A stretch of DNA of 64,000 nucleotides from Rhyzopertha dominica (Eukaryota; Arthropoda; Insecta; Coleoptera; Bostrichidae), in assembly GCA_025024175.1 (NCBI GenBank), contig QCXZ01000001.1, forward strand, positions 19,468,001 to 19,532,000, given 5' to 3'. Made by a program: the position numbers and the translations under genes. Numbering within the stretch: the stretch's first letter is position 1; every line of letters starts with the position of its first letter. The notes beneath the pieces were generated by a model, which was given only the letters and a program-made list of their open reading frames with translations, was not told the origin of the DNA and did no database searches. Of this stretch, positions 46,378 through 55,300 are shown piece after piece.

Positions 46378-47078
46378 TTAAGGATATATAAACTTATCGA
46401 ATCCCTTTCTATATCTACCATTATCTATCGGGCTATCCTTACATATCACCAAAAACCCATGATCATCCTTCCAACATTCAGCACACATTTTCTGAAACTG
46501 TTCATACGTTACATCTGGTGAGACATGATCGTTAAAAATGTGACGCAAATTTAAGGAATCCACCCTAAAGCAAATCAAAGTGTTTAAATTATCCCTAATT
46601 AATTGTTTCGGAACTTTGAATATGTTTGGCATAAATAAAAACAGTCGATACGCTTATGCCGACCATAACTGAAGTATGACTGGATTATAGACTGCTTTTC
46701 ACACATAATGTCGTCGAATATGAACACAGAGTCCGGTTCGGCGTTTGACGGTTCCACAATATCTTCGGCATTGCTGAACGTATACACCCCTAAGCCTTCG
46801 ATAGGTTCTAAAATTTTTTGCAGGTATTGATATTTGGGCTGGTATAATGACTTTGAATAAATATAGACGTTGGAAAAGTACAAACCCTGAGGGTCTAAAA
46901 TTAAACTAATAACCACATTCGTCTTTCCGGCATTCGATGGGGCAACAATAATGGCACGAATCGTAGAAGGTAGCAGCGGTCCATGACGTTGCGCCTGCTC
47001 TTGACACGTATTCACCACATTTACCTTATTATCCAGGTTTTCGACCTGTAGTCGATGATTCTGCTGTTCGATGCGCAT
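46378..47078 (-). CDS. ATPase: Genome-packaging ATPase (FtsK/HerA type), one frameshift
   Basis: The protein starts MRIEQQNHRLQVENLDNKVN at 47078. Walker A is APSNAGKT (residues 46-53) and Walker B is SVFIFDDIM (FDD at 121-123), followed by a sensor-like FYLCQTYSK segment and the C-terminal half. This size and layout match the A32-like packaging ATPases of Polintons, which drive genome DNA into the capsid. The frame breaks at a T run near 46614-46616, where copy A carries one more T and reads through, so the gene is probably intact in the organism. The start lies only 55 bp from the divergent plus-strand gene at 47134. Confidence 0.9.
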
Positions 47079-47133
47079 CTCACCACGGTCTGAATATATA
47101 TAAATAGATAGCTAAGAGACGAATGTTATTTAA
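47079..47133. promoter_or_regulatory. Divergent promoter between ATPase and PLA2-domain genes
   Basis: The 55-bp spacer separates the two start codons and contains TATATATAAATAG at about 47095-47107, a TATA-like element. It is the switch point between the minus-strand packaging genes and the plus-strand virion genes. Confidence 0.5.
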
Positions 47134-48141
47134 ATGCTAACCTTCGGCCGAGAAGAACGGTCAGGTGGTAAACTGATCAATTCGCTAATAGATAATTTAC
47201 CAGTGGAACTTCACCTTCCTGGAGGATACCAGTGGTGTGGCCCGGGTACCCGGATAGATAAACGCTTATCCAGAGGAGATCCTGGTATCAACCAGCTTGA
47301 TAAAGCTTGTAAAGAGCACGATATTGCGTACAGGGATAACAGCGGTTTATCGAANCGTNACGAGGCCGATCGTATTCTCGAACACAGGGCTTGGGAAAGA
47401 GTTGTTTCCAAGGACGCTGGATTTAAGGAAAAAGCCGCATCTTATTTAGTTACAAACGTAATGAAGTTGAAGCGGCGTTTAGGTTTGGGTTGTAGAAGCA
47501 ATGTTGTTGCTGTTAACAACAGCTCTCAACCTGCAAGAAAAAAAACAAGGAAAACGCGGGCGAAGAAAAGGAACCGTACAGGTCTGGGATGTGCACAATA
47601 TCCGAAAAAAAACAAGAGAGGAAATGTTCGAAGGAAGAAGAAAACTAAACTGAGCAGAAAGACTGGCGGTAAATTATCTTTCCAGTCTAGTTTTATACAA
47701 AAGATACGTAATGCCTTGAGGAAGGGAATCCGCTCAAAATCTAACATCAGCGGTGGTGGGGGTGATGCACAACAGGCGGTAAAAATTGCTCTGCGGGCAG
47801 CACGTCGAGCGCTAAAGGCTATGGGTGGGAGGCAGCGCGTTCAAATTCCACGAGTGATACCTGTCCCAAAAACCGGCGGTGTTTTGCCTCTAATACCGAT
47901 ATTTGCCGGACTCTCAGCGCTAGGATCTCTGGCCGGATCGGTTTCTGGTATAGCTAAAGCCGTACATGATGCTAGAATAGCACGATCGCAGTTGGAGGAA
48001 GCGAAACGTCATAATGCAGCTATGGAAAGTAATTCTGCTGCGGTATCTGTCCCTGTTAGTGGTAATGGATTGCACTTGAAACCATATCGAAAAGGCTTTG
48101 GTTTATATCTGACCAACTATAAGAACTTGTCAAAAAACTAA
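47134..48141 (+). CDS. Virion protein with phospholipase A2 domain
   Basis: The 335-aa protein opens with a PLA2-like domain: the calcium-loop pattern GGYQWCGPGT (residues 30-39) and the catalytic helix LDKACKEHDIAY with the His62-Asp63 pair. This is the arrangement of parvovirus-type VP1 phospholipases used to breach endosomal membranes. A strongly basic middle (KKTRKTRAKKRNR, KKNKRGNVRRKKK) looks DNA-binding, like an adenovirus core protein. A C-terminal hydrophobic stretch (VLPLIPIFAGLSALGSLAGS) is followed by a helix and the GLYL-type tail (KPYRKGFGLYL). Related proteins occur in Polintons and adintoviruses. Two Ns at 47355 and 47359 leave two residues unknown. Confidence 0.88.
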   Translation: MLTFGREERSGGKLINSLIDNLPVELHLPGGYQWCGPGTRIDKRLSRGDPGINQLDKACKEHDIAYRDNSGLSXRXEADRILEHRAWERVVSKDAGFKEKAASYLVTNVMKLKRRLGLGCRSNVVAVNNSSQPARKKTRKTRAKKRNRTGLGCAQYPKKNKRGNVRRKKKTKLSRKTGGKLSFQSSFIQKIRNALRKGIRSKSNISGGGGDAQQAVKIALRAARRALKAMGGRQRVQIPRVIPVPKTGGVLPLIPIFAGLSALGSLAGSVSGIAKAVHDARIARSQLEEAKRHNAAMESNSAAVSVPVSGNGLHLKPYRKGFGLYLTNYKNLSKN

Positions 48142-48143
48142 TT

Positions 48144-48556
48144 TCGCTGCCTCGAAGACCCCTTACAAACTATGACATTGAATATTTTGCCAGAGACGTT
48201 TTACACATACCACATTTTAGAGGTGGTATTTATGCGTGAAGCATTGCCACAGAAAGGACCCCGTGAAAATGAATCCTTCGTTATAAATCTGGATGATTTA
48301 CATGCTCCAGGTTCTCACTGGTGTGCCGTACAAAAGAAAGGTTCTACAGTGAATTACTATGATAGCTTTGGAGATCTGGAACCCCCACCTGAATTGATAG
48401 CATACCTACAGCGGCAGACATCCCCTCCAGTTAGAATTTTCTATAATTACGAGCAGCAGCAAGACTTTGATACAGTGTGGTGCGGTCACTTGTGTTTGGC
48501 GTTTCTATCATCGTCTTCGTTTCGCTTACGCTAACCGATCGCAATACGATGGATAG
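48144..48556 (+). CDS. PRO: Adenovirus-type cysteine protease, frame disturbed at both ends
   Basis: The central frame carries the adenain/Ulp1-type triad region: His in GSHWCAV, the acidic residue in YYDSFGD, and Cys in VWCGHLCLAFL, with Gln in NYEQQQDF before it. It would cleave capsid precursors during maturation. The expected N-terminal segment (TNYDIEYFAR, then HFRGG) is in another frame up to about 48230, and the residues after the Cys box change frame near 48500 and then run to TAG at 48554-48556. So the open frame at 48172-48534 alone is not the natural protein. No start ATG is obvious upstream. The cause may be indel errors or real inactivation. Confidence 0.82.
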
Positions 48557-48995
48557 GGAATCCATTAAAAGGATGAGCAAATCTCTCAAGGCATACTCCA
48601 AACACAAAAGATTAGGCAGGATGAGCGTTGAAGAATTGAAAAATCTACCCAAGGAGGTTATTATTGCGTGCGCTGCAGATCAAATCGCTCAAGTGTGGCA
48701 GAAACTACCAGAACATCTACGAAATGATAAGGATATATGGCAGTATTCGTATTGTACCGAGCATTTTGCTAATAATAAAACAAACGAAGATGAGTTTGAC
48801 GGTCCACCACCGAAGAGGTTATTCTGCTGCTATTGCAATATGTCAGATGTGAACATTGATGTTGGAAAGTCGAATCACGATGGAAGCAATCAAACTGTAT
48901 ACAATGTTAATAATAATCATAATAATGATGATGATGATGATGATAACTCCAAATGTTATAAATTGTTATTTAATTGTTGTTGTAATCAACAGTAA
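48549..48995 (+). CDS. Uncharacterised Polinton protein with acidic Asn/Asp-rich tail
   Basis: ATG at 48549 (MDRESIKRMSKSLKAYSKHK) is chosen over the longer upstream frame because it follows the protease end directly, overlapping its TAG, and opens the conserved-looking part. The body is helical and basic, then LPEHLRNDKDIWQYSYCTEHF. It is followed by a Cys-rich patch (FCCYCNMSD) and a low-complexity Asn/His/Asp run coded by repeated AAT/GAT. The overlap with the next frame (from 48856) suggests compact gene packing. The function is unknown. Confidence 0.65.
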   Translation: MDRESIKRMSKSLKAYSKHKRLGRMSVEELKNLPKEVIIACAADQIAQVWQKLPEHLRNDKDIWQYSYCTEHFANNKTNEDEFDGPPPKRLFCCYCNMSDVNIDVGKSNHDGSNQTVYNVNNNHNNDDDDDDNSKCYKLLFNCCCNQQ

Positions 48996-49059
48996 TAAAA
49001 GATCTCAATATGATATGATAGTAGTCAGTTCTTTAATACCTATCATCCTAAGCGGAAGT

Positions 49060-49809
49060 ATGTCGCGAACTTTTACGCTCATTAGCGATACAAGTGTTTT
49101 AAGCTCTAACTTTTACCCGCCTATTGAACTGGAACAATCTAAATCTTATGGCTTGGGTTTAATAGGATTTTACTCTTATAACTCTATTTTCAACATTGAT
49201 GAAACAAATAACAGGGTGGGATTTGTTAGCAAAAGTTCAAAAGCTCAGACCGCGATAATTTCCCGCTATGTCGTAAAGATTCCCCCGGGAGCCTATGAAA
49301 TCAGCGAGATAAATATGGCTATTAAACGAGGTTTAGCGAAAATTATCGATGACAACAATGATCAGTTGTTTAATCTACAAGCTAACAATAATACGCTTAA
49401 ATGTGAAGTTATGTCGTCAACATTTGACATCGATTTTGGTCTTCGTCATTCAGTGGGTCCTGTGTTAGGGTTTGAAACAAAGAAGCCATTAGCGGCTAAT
49501 ACAAAACATGAATCTAATTCACCGGTTAATATTACGAAGGTTAGGCTTATACGTATAGACTGTAATATAGTTACCGGGGCATATTTGAATGAGGATGAAC
49601 AGCATACACTCTTCGAGTTTGATATAGACGTTGAAGCCGGATATAAACTTACCAAGGAGCCAACTAACATTATATATATGCCAGTTCACCCGAGCGGTCG
49701 TCAGTTTATCGATAACATTACAATACGTATCTTAGATGACAACGGACATCTAATCAATTTCCGCGGGGAGAAAGTTATTGTAAAGGTTGAACTGAAGAAA
49801 TTGTCATAA
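49060..49809 (+). CDS. mCP: Penton-like minor capsid protein (single jelly-roll)
   Basis: The ATG at 49060 begins MSRTFTLISDTSVLSSNFYP. The frame is open further upstream, but that part is low-complexity and shadows the previous gene. The 249-aa product has the order seen in Polinton minor capsid proteins: GLGLIGFYSYNSIFNID, PGAYEISEINMAIKRG, LRHSVGPVLGF, and a beta-rich C-terminus (IYMPVHPSGRQFIDNITIRI). It would form the pentameric vertices. It lies just upstream of a small linker gene and the major capsid gene, the usual Polinton pairing. Confidence 0.88.
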   Translation: MSRTFTLISDTSVLSSNFYPPIELEQSKSYGLGLIGFYSYNSIFNIDETNNRVGFVSKSSKAQTAIISRYVVKIPPGAYEISEINMAIKRGLAKIIDDNNDQLFNLQANNNTLKCEVMSSTFDIDFGLRHSVGPVLGFETKKPLAANTKHESNSPVNITKVRLIRIDCNIVTGAYLNEDEQHTLFEFDIDVEAGYKLTKEPTNIIYMPVHPSGRQFIDNITIRILDDNGHLINFRGEKVIVKVELKKLS

Positions 49810-49811
49810 TA

Positions 49812-50090
49812 ATGGGTTTCGTTTATAAAAAAAATAATGTTTCAATGGTTATAAGCCGAAGGGGAGATGACAGTGGTAAATCTAAAAAAAAATCAAACAA
49901 TAAAAGGAGGCGATCTATGATCCATGCGCCCAGTATTGTACTGAACGCACAGCAGTTACAACGAGCGCAGCAGCCACAGAACAACGACAGCAGCAGCAGC
50001 AGCAGTTTCGATCTAGAGCTGCCGTATAAAATTTCAAAGCGAGATATTGAATTTCTAAAATCCATAGGATTGCGACCTCGACAACCATGA
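49812..50090 (+). CDS. Small basic protein between the two capsid genes
   Basis: This 92-aa protein begins 2 bp after the penton stop and ends in an ATGA overlap with the major capsid start at 50087, so it is tightly packed between the two capsid genes. It has a Lys/Arg-rich stretch (SKKKSNNKRRRS), a Gln/Ser-rich linker and the C-terminus LPYKISKRDIEFLKSIGLRP. Position and overlap support a real gene, possibly a capsid-associated or cement-type peptide. That role is inference. Confidence 0.65.
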   Translation: MGFVYKKNNVSMVISRRGDDSGKSKKKSNNKRRRSMIHAPSIVLNAQQLQRAQQPQNNDSSSSSSFDLELPYKISKRDIEFLKSIGLRPRQP

Positions 50091-51328
50091 CATTCAACAG
50101 CAATTTCACCAATAGCGAGAAACTTGAAGTATTCGAAGAGCCAGTCTTTGATGATTCACTCGTTAGCCTGCATGAACATACATACAAGCCTTATGGATCG
50201 CCGCAATTCAACAATTCCGATGAGGTGCGAATCGCCGTCAACTTTCAAGATCTGATACTTGACATTTCCAACAGCTATCTGTACATTGAGGGTACGTTTA
50301 CACCCAGTGAAGCCAACAGAATTTGCTACCTTGCAAATAACACCTTTGCGTTTCTATTCGATGAGATTCGCTATGAGCTAGGCGGTGAACAGGTTGCTCT
50401 AGTACGAAAACCGGGTATTACGACGGCACTAAAAACAATGGTGTCATTTGACAAATCATATGCTCAAGCTCTTATTACAAGCGGTTGGGGTTTGAAGGTG
50501 GACAACCAATGTCTGCTGGATGAGACCAGTCATACGTTCAGCGGTAAATTACCCCTGAGCTACTTGATGGGTTTTGCTGAGGACTACAACAAAGGCATCG
50601 TAAACGTCAAACACGAGCTCATCCTCATCATTGCACGCAGTTTCAAAAATAGTTACTTTGGAGAAGTTGATGCTGAGGTTAAAATCAACAAGATTGAATG
50701 GAAGATTCGACATGTGATACCGGAGGATCGTTATAAGCTAAAACTTTTAACGCGTATGAAGAAAAATGCCATTGTAAAGGTGCCTTATCGCATGTGGGAT
50801 TTATATGAACTCCCTGCATTGCGTCAGACCTCCTCCGATGTGTGGTCCTTGAAAACGAGCACTAATCTTGAAAAACCCCGTTATGTAGTTATAGCATTCC
50901 AAAATGCTAACAATTATGACAATCGACAGGCAGATGCCACCAAGTTTCTACATGTCAATGTTAGCGATATTCGTCTCTTTCTAAATTCTAGCGTATATCC
51001 ATACGAGCGATGGAATTTAAATTTCAGCAAGAAACTCTATGCTCCAGCTTATTATGCATATGAGCAATTCCAAAGTAGCTATTACAACCGGTCAACATCT
51101 GATTCGCTCATGGATTATGGTGAATTTCTCTTAAATCCTGTATTTGTAATTGATTGCTCTCATCAAGCTGATGCTTTAAAATCGTCAACTGTTGATATCA
51201 AGATTGAATTTGAAACACGCGAGCAAGCCTTTCCAGCCAACACCAAGGTATATGCTATTGTTTTTCACGATGCCTTTCTAACATACAACTCTCTAGATGG
51301 CATTGTTAGCAGAATGACCTCACTGTAA
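50087..51328 (+). CDS. MCP: Major capsid protein (double jelly-roll)
   Basis: The 413-aa protein starts MTFNSNFTNSEKLEVFEEPV. Key Polinton capsid features are the N-terminal YKPYGSPQFNNSDEVRIAV, then SYLYIEGTFTP, FDEIRYELGG and the conserved DRYKLKLLTRMKK region. It is followed by the second beta-rich half with YPYERWNLNF and YAYEQFQSSYY, and a late segment (KIEFETREQAFPANTKVYAI). Such double jelly-roll proteins build the icosahedral shell of Polinton/adintovirus particles. It is intact, without ambiguous bases. Confidence 0.92.
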   Translation: MTFNSNFTNSEKLEVFEEPVFDDSLVSLHEHTYKPYGSPQFNNSDEVRIAVNFQDLILDISNSYLYIEGTFTPSEANRICYLANNTFAFLFDEIRYELGGEQVALVRKPGITTALKTMVSFDKSYAQALITSGWGLKVDNQCLLDETSHTFSGKLPLSYLMGFAEDYNKGIVNVKHELILIIARSFKNSYFGEVDAEVKINKIEWKIRHVIPEDRYKLKLLTRMKKNAIVKVPYRMWDLYELPALRQTSSDVWSLKTSTNLEKPRYVVIAFQNANNYDNRQADATKFLHVNVSDIRLFLNSSVYPYERWNLNFSKKLYAPAYYAYEQFQSSYYNRSTSDSLMDYGEFLLNPVFVIDCSHQADALKSSTVDIKIEFETREQAFPANTKVYAIVFHDAFLTYNSLDGIVSRMTSL

Positions 51329-51468
51329 ATATTTTACATACCCCCTCTCCTCTACTTATCCCCTCCACGCTTCAATTCAAATATGTTTCTATACATACAC
51401 CTTATTTCTCTCAGTTGAATTTGAGGTGTATGTTGTTGTTGTTGTTGTACTGATTGCTCCACGATAAA
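51329..51468. other. Short intergenic spacer with (TTG)n
   Basis: A C-rich stretch at 51340-51370 and a (TTG)n run at 51431-51448 precede the next gene. No promoter element is clear. Confidence 0.6.
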
Positions 51469-52077
51469 ATGTATTCAGCACCGTCATATTTAGTAGTAGA
51501 TATTCAAGGATTTCAATATGGAAGAGGTGGTAACTTTATAGTCAAAGAACTTGCAGCTGTGTGTTTGCAGAGCAGAAGGTATATGCATGTTCTGTTTAAA
51601 CCACCCAAACCTTTTAAGAAGTTATCTAAGCGAGAGCAATCTCAATATCGTTGGTTAGAAGGGAACTATTTGGGCGGTATAAGATGGTCGGATGGATATG
51701 CTGATCTAAACATGCTACCATCTTTATTGCGTAAAATGCTTACATCATGCACCGCAAATAAGAAGAGGAAGAATTCAACAGATATGGACACGCAACCCAT
51801 CGACGATGTGTATATACTATGCAAGGGAAGTGAGAAGAAAACCATTCTACAATCCTATATCGATCATAACGATATGGGTATTGCTGCCTCAGTTGTTGAT
51901 TTGGATGATTATCGAGCGTACTTCCCCGATATTGGAAGTTTACATAGAGCACAATCATCGGACATACCAACATGTCTCTTCCACAACTGTCGAAAGGAAT
52001 GTACACATTGCGCATTAAAAAATGTATGGTACATATGTAATATTCTGTCATGCTATAATTTACGTTACATATTGTAG
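51469..52077 (+). CDS. Uncharacterised arthropod mobile-element protein, possible RNase H-fold/DEDD-like
   Basis: ATG at 51469 gives 202 aa. The protein shows the pattern VVDIQGFQYG..FIVKELA at the N-terminus, HVLFKPPKPFKKL, QYRWLEGNYLGGIRW, then DDVYILCKGSEKKTIL, VVDLDDYRAYFPDIG and a Cys/His end (CLFHNCRKECTHCALKNVWY). Proteins with this DxQGF / KG.EK / DLDD / CALKNV layout are abundant in arthropod genomes next to mobile DNA. The spaced acidic residues suggest a DEDD-type exonuclease-like fold, which is inference. The last nine codons and the stop lie inside the right terminal inverted repeat, so the TIR supplies the C-terminus and the 3' end. Confidence 0.75.
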   Translation: MYSAPSYLVVDIQGFQYGRGGNFIVKELAAVCLQSRRYMHVLFKPPKPFKKLSKREQSQYRWLEGNYLGGIRWSDGYADLNMLPSLLRKMLTSCTANKKRKNSTDMDTQPIDDVYILCKGSEKKTILQSYIDHNDMGIAASVVDLDDYRAYFPDIGSLHRAQSSDIPTCLFHNCRKECTHCALKNVWYICNILSCYNLRYIL

Positions 52078-52375
52078 AAGAAGAAATCAATAAAGAAAAT
52101 TATAAGAATAATGGCGTTATTTTATTCTAATATTAGTAATAAAAATCCGGGGAAAATGAATGCATCTAATAAGATACTTTATCAACATGCAAATTCAAAT
52201 CATTTTTTAAACAATAAGTTACTATTTATCAACATGCAAATTCAAATCATATTTCTCATCACGTCACATAAAAAAATCGAAAAATTAAAAAATTTTGATC
52301 GCGATAGCGAATTACACATGCTCACACAGGCTAATATGCAAATGAGTGATACAGATCCCCCATCAGAGGTCTACT
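52050..52375 (-). repeat. Polinton right terminal inverted repeat
   Basis: This is the reverse complement of 28970-29295 over its full 326 bp, with one clear difference. AATAAAG near 52090 may serve as the polyadenylation signal of the plus-strand gene that enters the TIR. Confidence 0.97.
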
Positions 52376-52381
52376 GCGATT
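52376..52381. repeat. Polinton target-site duplication, right
   Basis: GCGATT is identical to 28964-28969. Confidence 0.95.
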
Positions 52382-55300
52382 ATGCCATTTCAAATCGGTT
52401 TATGTAAGCTACTCTTCTTGTAGCGGCATACTTCTTCATATTTAGAAAAATGCAATAACGACTATTATAGTACATACTATAGCAAATCGTCCTGCAAATA
52501 ATAATAATAACGTTATCAATAATAATTATCTATTATTTATGTATACCAAGAAACTATAACAATATAACAATTCTAAATTTTTAATGAGTATTAGTATTTT
52601 AAACAACTTTATGATTCGTCCTACGTATTTTATATGCCGATTTTAACACAGCTTAGTTTATCTATATTTCTCTGGGTATATAATCTATATCATNTTGCNT
52701 GTTGTATATTTCACTCTCCAAGATAAGAAGAATATTCGTTTTTAAGACGACTTGTCTGTGTGCGTGCCTGCGTCCGTCTGCGTAGCGTAGGTGCAGGGAC
52801 CTAACTAATTACTAACCTAACCGACCGTAACACTTCCTAGTCAGCACTAGATGACGCCCTCCAATATTCATTTTTAGTTCCGGACTATAAGAAGTACGGA
52901 GACTATTGGCGGATTGTCCGGTCTTTGTATGAGTAGTAAAAGTGTAAAAAATTTATATAGGAGAGAAAATATGATAGTAATTGACAAAGAATATTGCAAT
53001 CCCTTGCTTTGCTTATGACTAAAAACATAAAAAAATATTTTTGAAAGGAATGTTTTTATGGTGGCGTCCTAAAAAGTAGTAGGTAGTACCAGAAAATTAG
53101 TAAATTAAGATATTTTTTTGTTATGTATTATATATGGTGTCTCTAAATTCGATAGCATAATTTCTAATGCGTGTTCTTGACGTGAAATTATGACGAAAAG
53201 TCTATATACACGTGTGTTCGAAAATGCCTCATTTTTAATAGTGTTGAAAAAATTTTAATTTTTTTTATTTTTTAGAGAACTGTTTTTTTGAAACTGCGAA
53301 TTTTGACAGAATGTTATAATCGATCACGGCTAATAATCTGGCATAAAGCATTTCATACCTGTAACAAAGGCGGCGTAGGAGGGCAGAGGGTTTTTCTGTT
53401 TAAAAAGAAGTTGTGTGTGAAGATTATTAGCCGTGATTTTTTATACCATTCTGCCAAATATCATAGTTTCAAAAAACCATTCACTAAAATATTAACAAAA
53501 TCAATTTTTTTAACACTTTCGGACACATATGTCATAATTTCACGTCAGGAATACGCACTAGAAATTATGACATCAAATTCAGAGACACCCTGTATATTTA
53601 CATTTTAGTAGGCCATCACAAAAGCATTCTTTTTATAAAATATATTTTTATATTATTATCTGTAATAATGGCACTGTTACACGGTACATTAACATATGTA
53701 GGTATGCTATTAACGAAACCGAATCCTTTCCCGCCTTATTAAATGTATCTTTATAGTTATTTTAAGCTGCTCTTTGCAGATGTTACGTGCAGCTCCAATT
53801 GTTCACAATTTAACAAATAACTAGGCTTTCGCAGTATTTTTTAATTAATTTTTAGCACTTTAATTAAGTTTTACTGATAACATGTAATTTATAGATGTTT
53901 TCTAATTTTATGTTCTGTTCCAGGTATGTCATCTAAATGATGTAACACATTTCGCCTTTTCGGTGAGTATGATGTCTACATTATGCGCTACCCTTTCCAA
54001 GGATCCAGTGAGTTGTTATATGTTCTAGTACGCGTTCATGCAAGCTCCTATGAGTCTCAGAGAACTCAAATTGGGATTTGAAAACATCGCATTGGATATA
54101 TGAATTTACAACTTAACCTGAAATTTATGTGGCGTACTTTGAAATTTTTATTGGATGTGATTACGTCAAAAAAATTTCAAGTGCCTGAAGCAACTTGCGA
54201 CCTCAGTGTCTATTCGTACATATATATTTCAACGCTAGTGTTTTGTATATTAACAAGCATTATAATCAGCTCTTGTACGTGTAGAAATGGAATCAGCATT
54301 CTATACTTCGTCGTTAAATAAATACAAGAGACCCAGTATATCACATCCGAAATAATGTCAAACAATATTCCTTTCGATAGTATGACCGTTTCAAATAATT
54401 TACTTTCTGAAAATGTACGTAAGTATCATTCATCAAAGTCAAAGTATTGTTATATCTACATTTTAGTATATGATTTGCTTTGTCTAGTATTGCAGTGAAG
54501 ATATTTTTTATGCATACAAACTCCTAATTGGCGCGATACCAAAACATTTAGTATGTTAACATCAGATTTGCCCTCCTTATGATCTTTAAATACTTTTAGT
54601 TCAAGAAATAAATCTGCATTCACACAAGAAACTTAAGTGAAATCAATTAGTATATTGTTGTGATGTCAGAAACCAGCACCTGCTGATTAGACATCCAACT
54701 AGCACCTAAACTTCGAGCATTTACCAGAAGATTCCTTGTTGCATGTTCAAAAAAGTACCAAACTAGGCAGAGAGATAAAACCGAATGTTCGGGAACGTGT
54801 TTAAATGTTTTTAAGTTTAAGTTTTTTTATTTATAAATAAAATGTTTAAATCATACATTGAAAAATTACATAACCCTATTCCGGACCAATTGTATGGATC
54901 CGTACATATTTCAATACTTTGACGTTTTGACTGCGGATCAAAATTATTGATCTAAGTTTCGTCTACTGCAATAAATTTTCTTATAAATGCTTCAAGATTT
55001 CTGTTAAAATCGTCAAATTCGTCTGCACTGTAGTACTTGATCGACGGGCGTCTGATATGCTAGTATTTTTTGGGACACAACTCCTTGTAGATTTTTTTTC
55101 AACACTTCCATTAGAACTTGACTGTAATTATCACACCATTCAACACCACGGGATGGACTAAGGTGCTATTTCCTTTGGTGACTACATTTTTGCGGCTTGT
55201 GCATCAGGTGCTTGTTTGCAGGATGTTTTACAGAAGTACCTAAAAAATCTAAACTTTTATAGGTATTACGACCTCTATAAGTAATTTTGAAGTCTGTATT

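Larger units (their letters stand above)
43574..46874. repeat. 3.3 kb repeated segment, copy B (right of N-gap)
   Basis: Copy B is collinear with 40174-43473. It continues seamlessly into the rest of the ATPase at 46875, whereas copy A continues seamlessly leftwards into PolB. Its first 255 bp are a duplicate of the PolB 3' end (84 codons to 43829), which cannot be a separate gene. Confidence 0.95.

Noticed and set aside
45896..46381. Plus-strand frame of 161 codons opposite the proline-rich gene
   Set aside because: It is an antisense shadow of the low-complexity Ser/Thr/Pro coding sequence.
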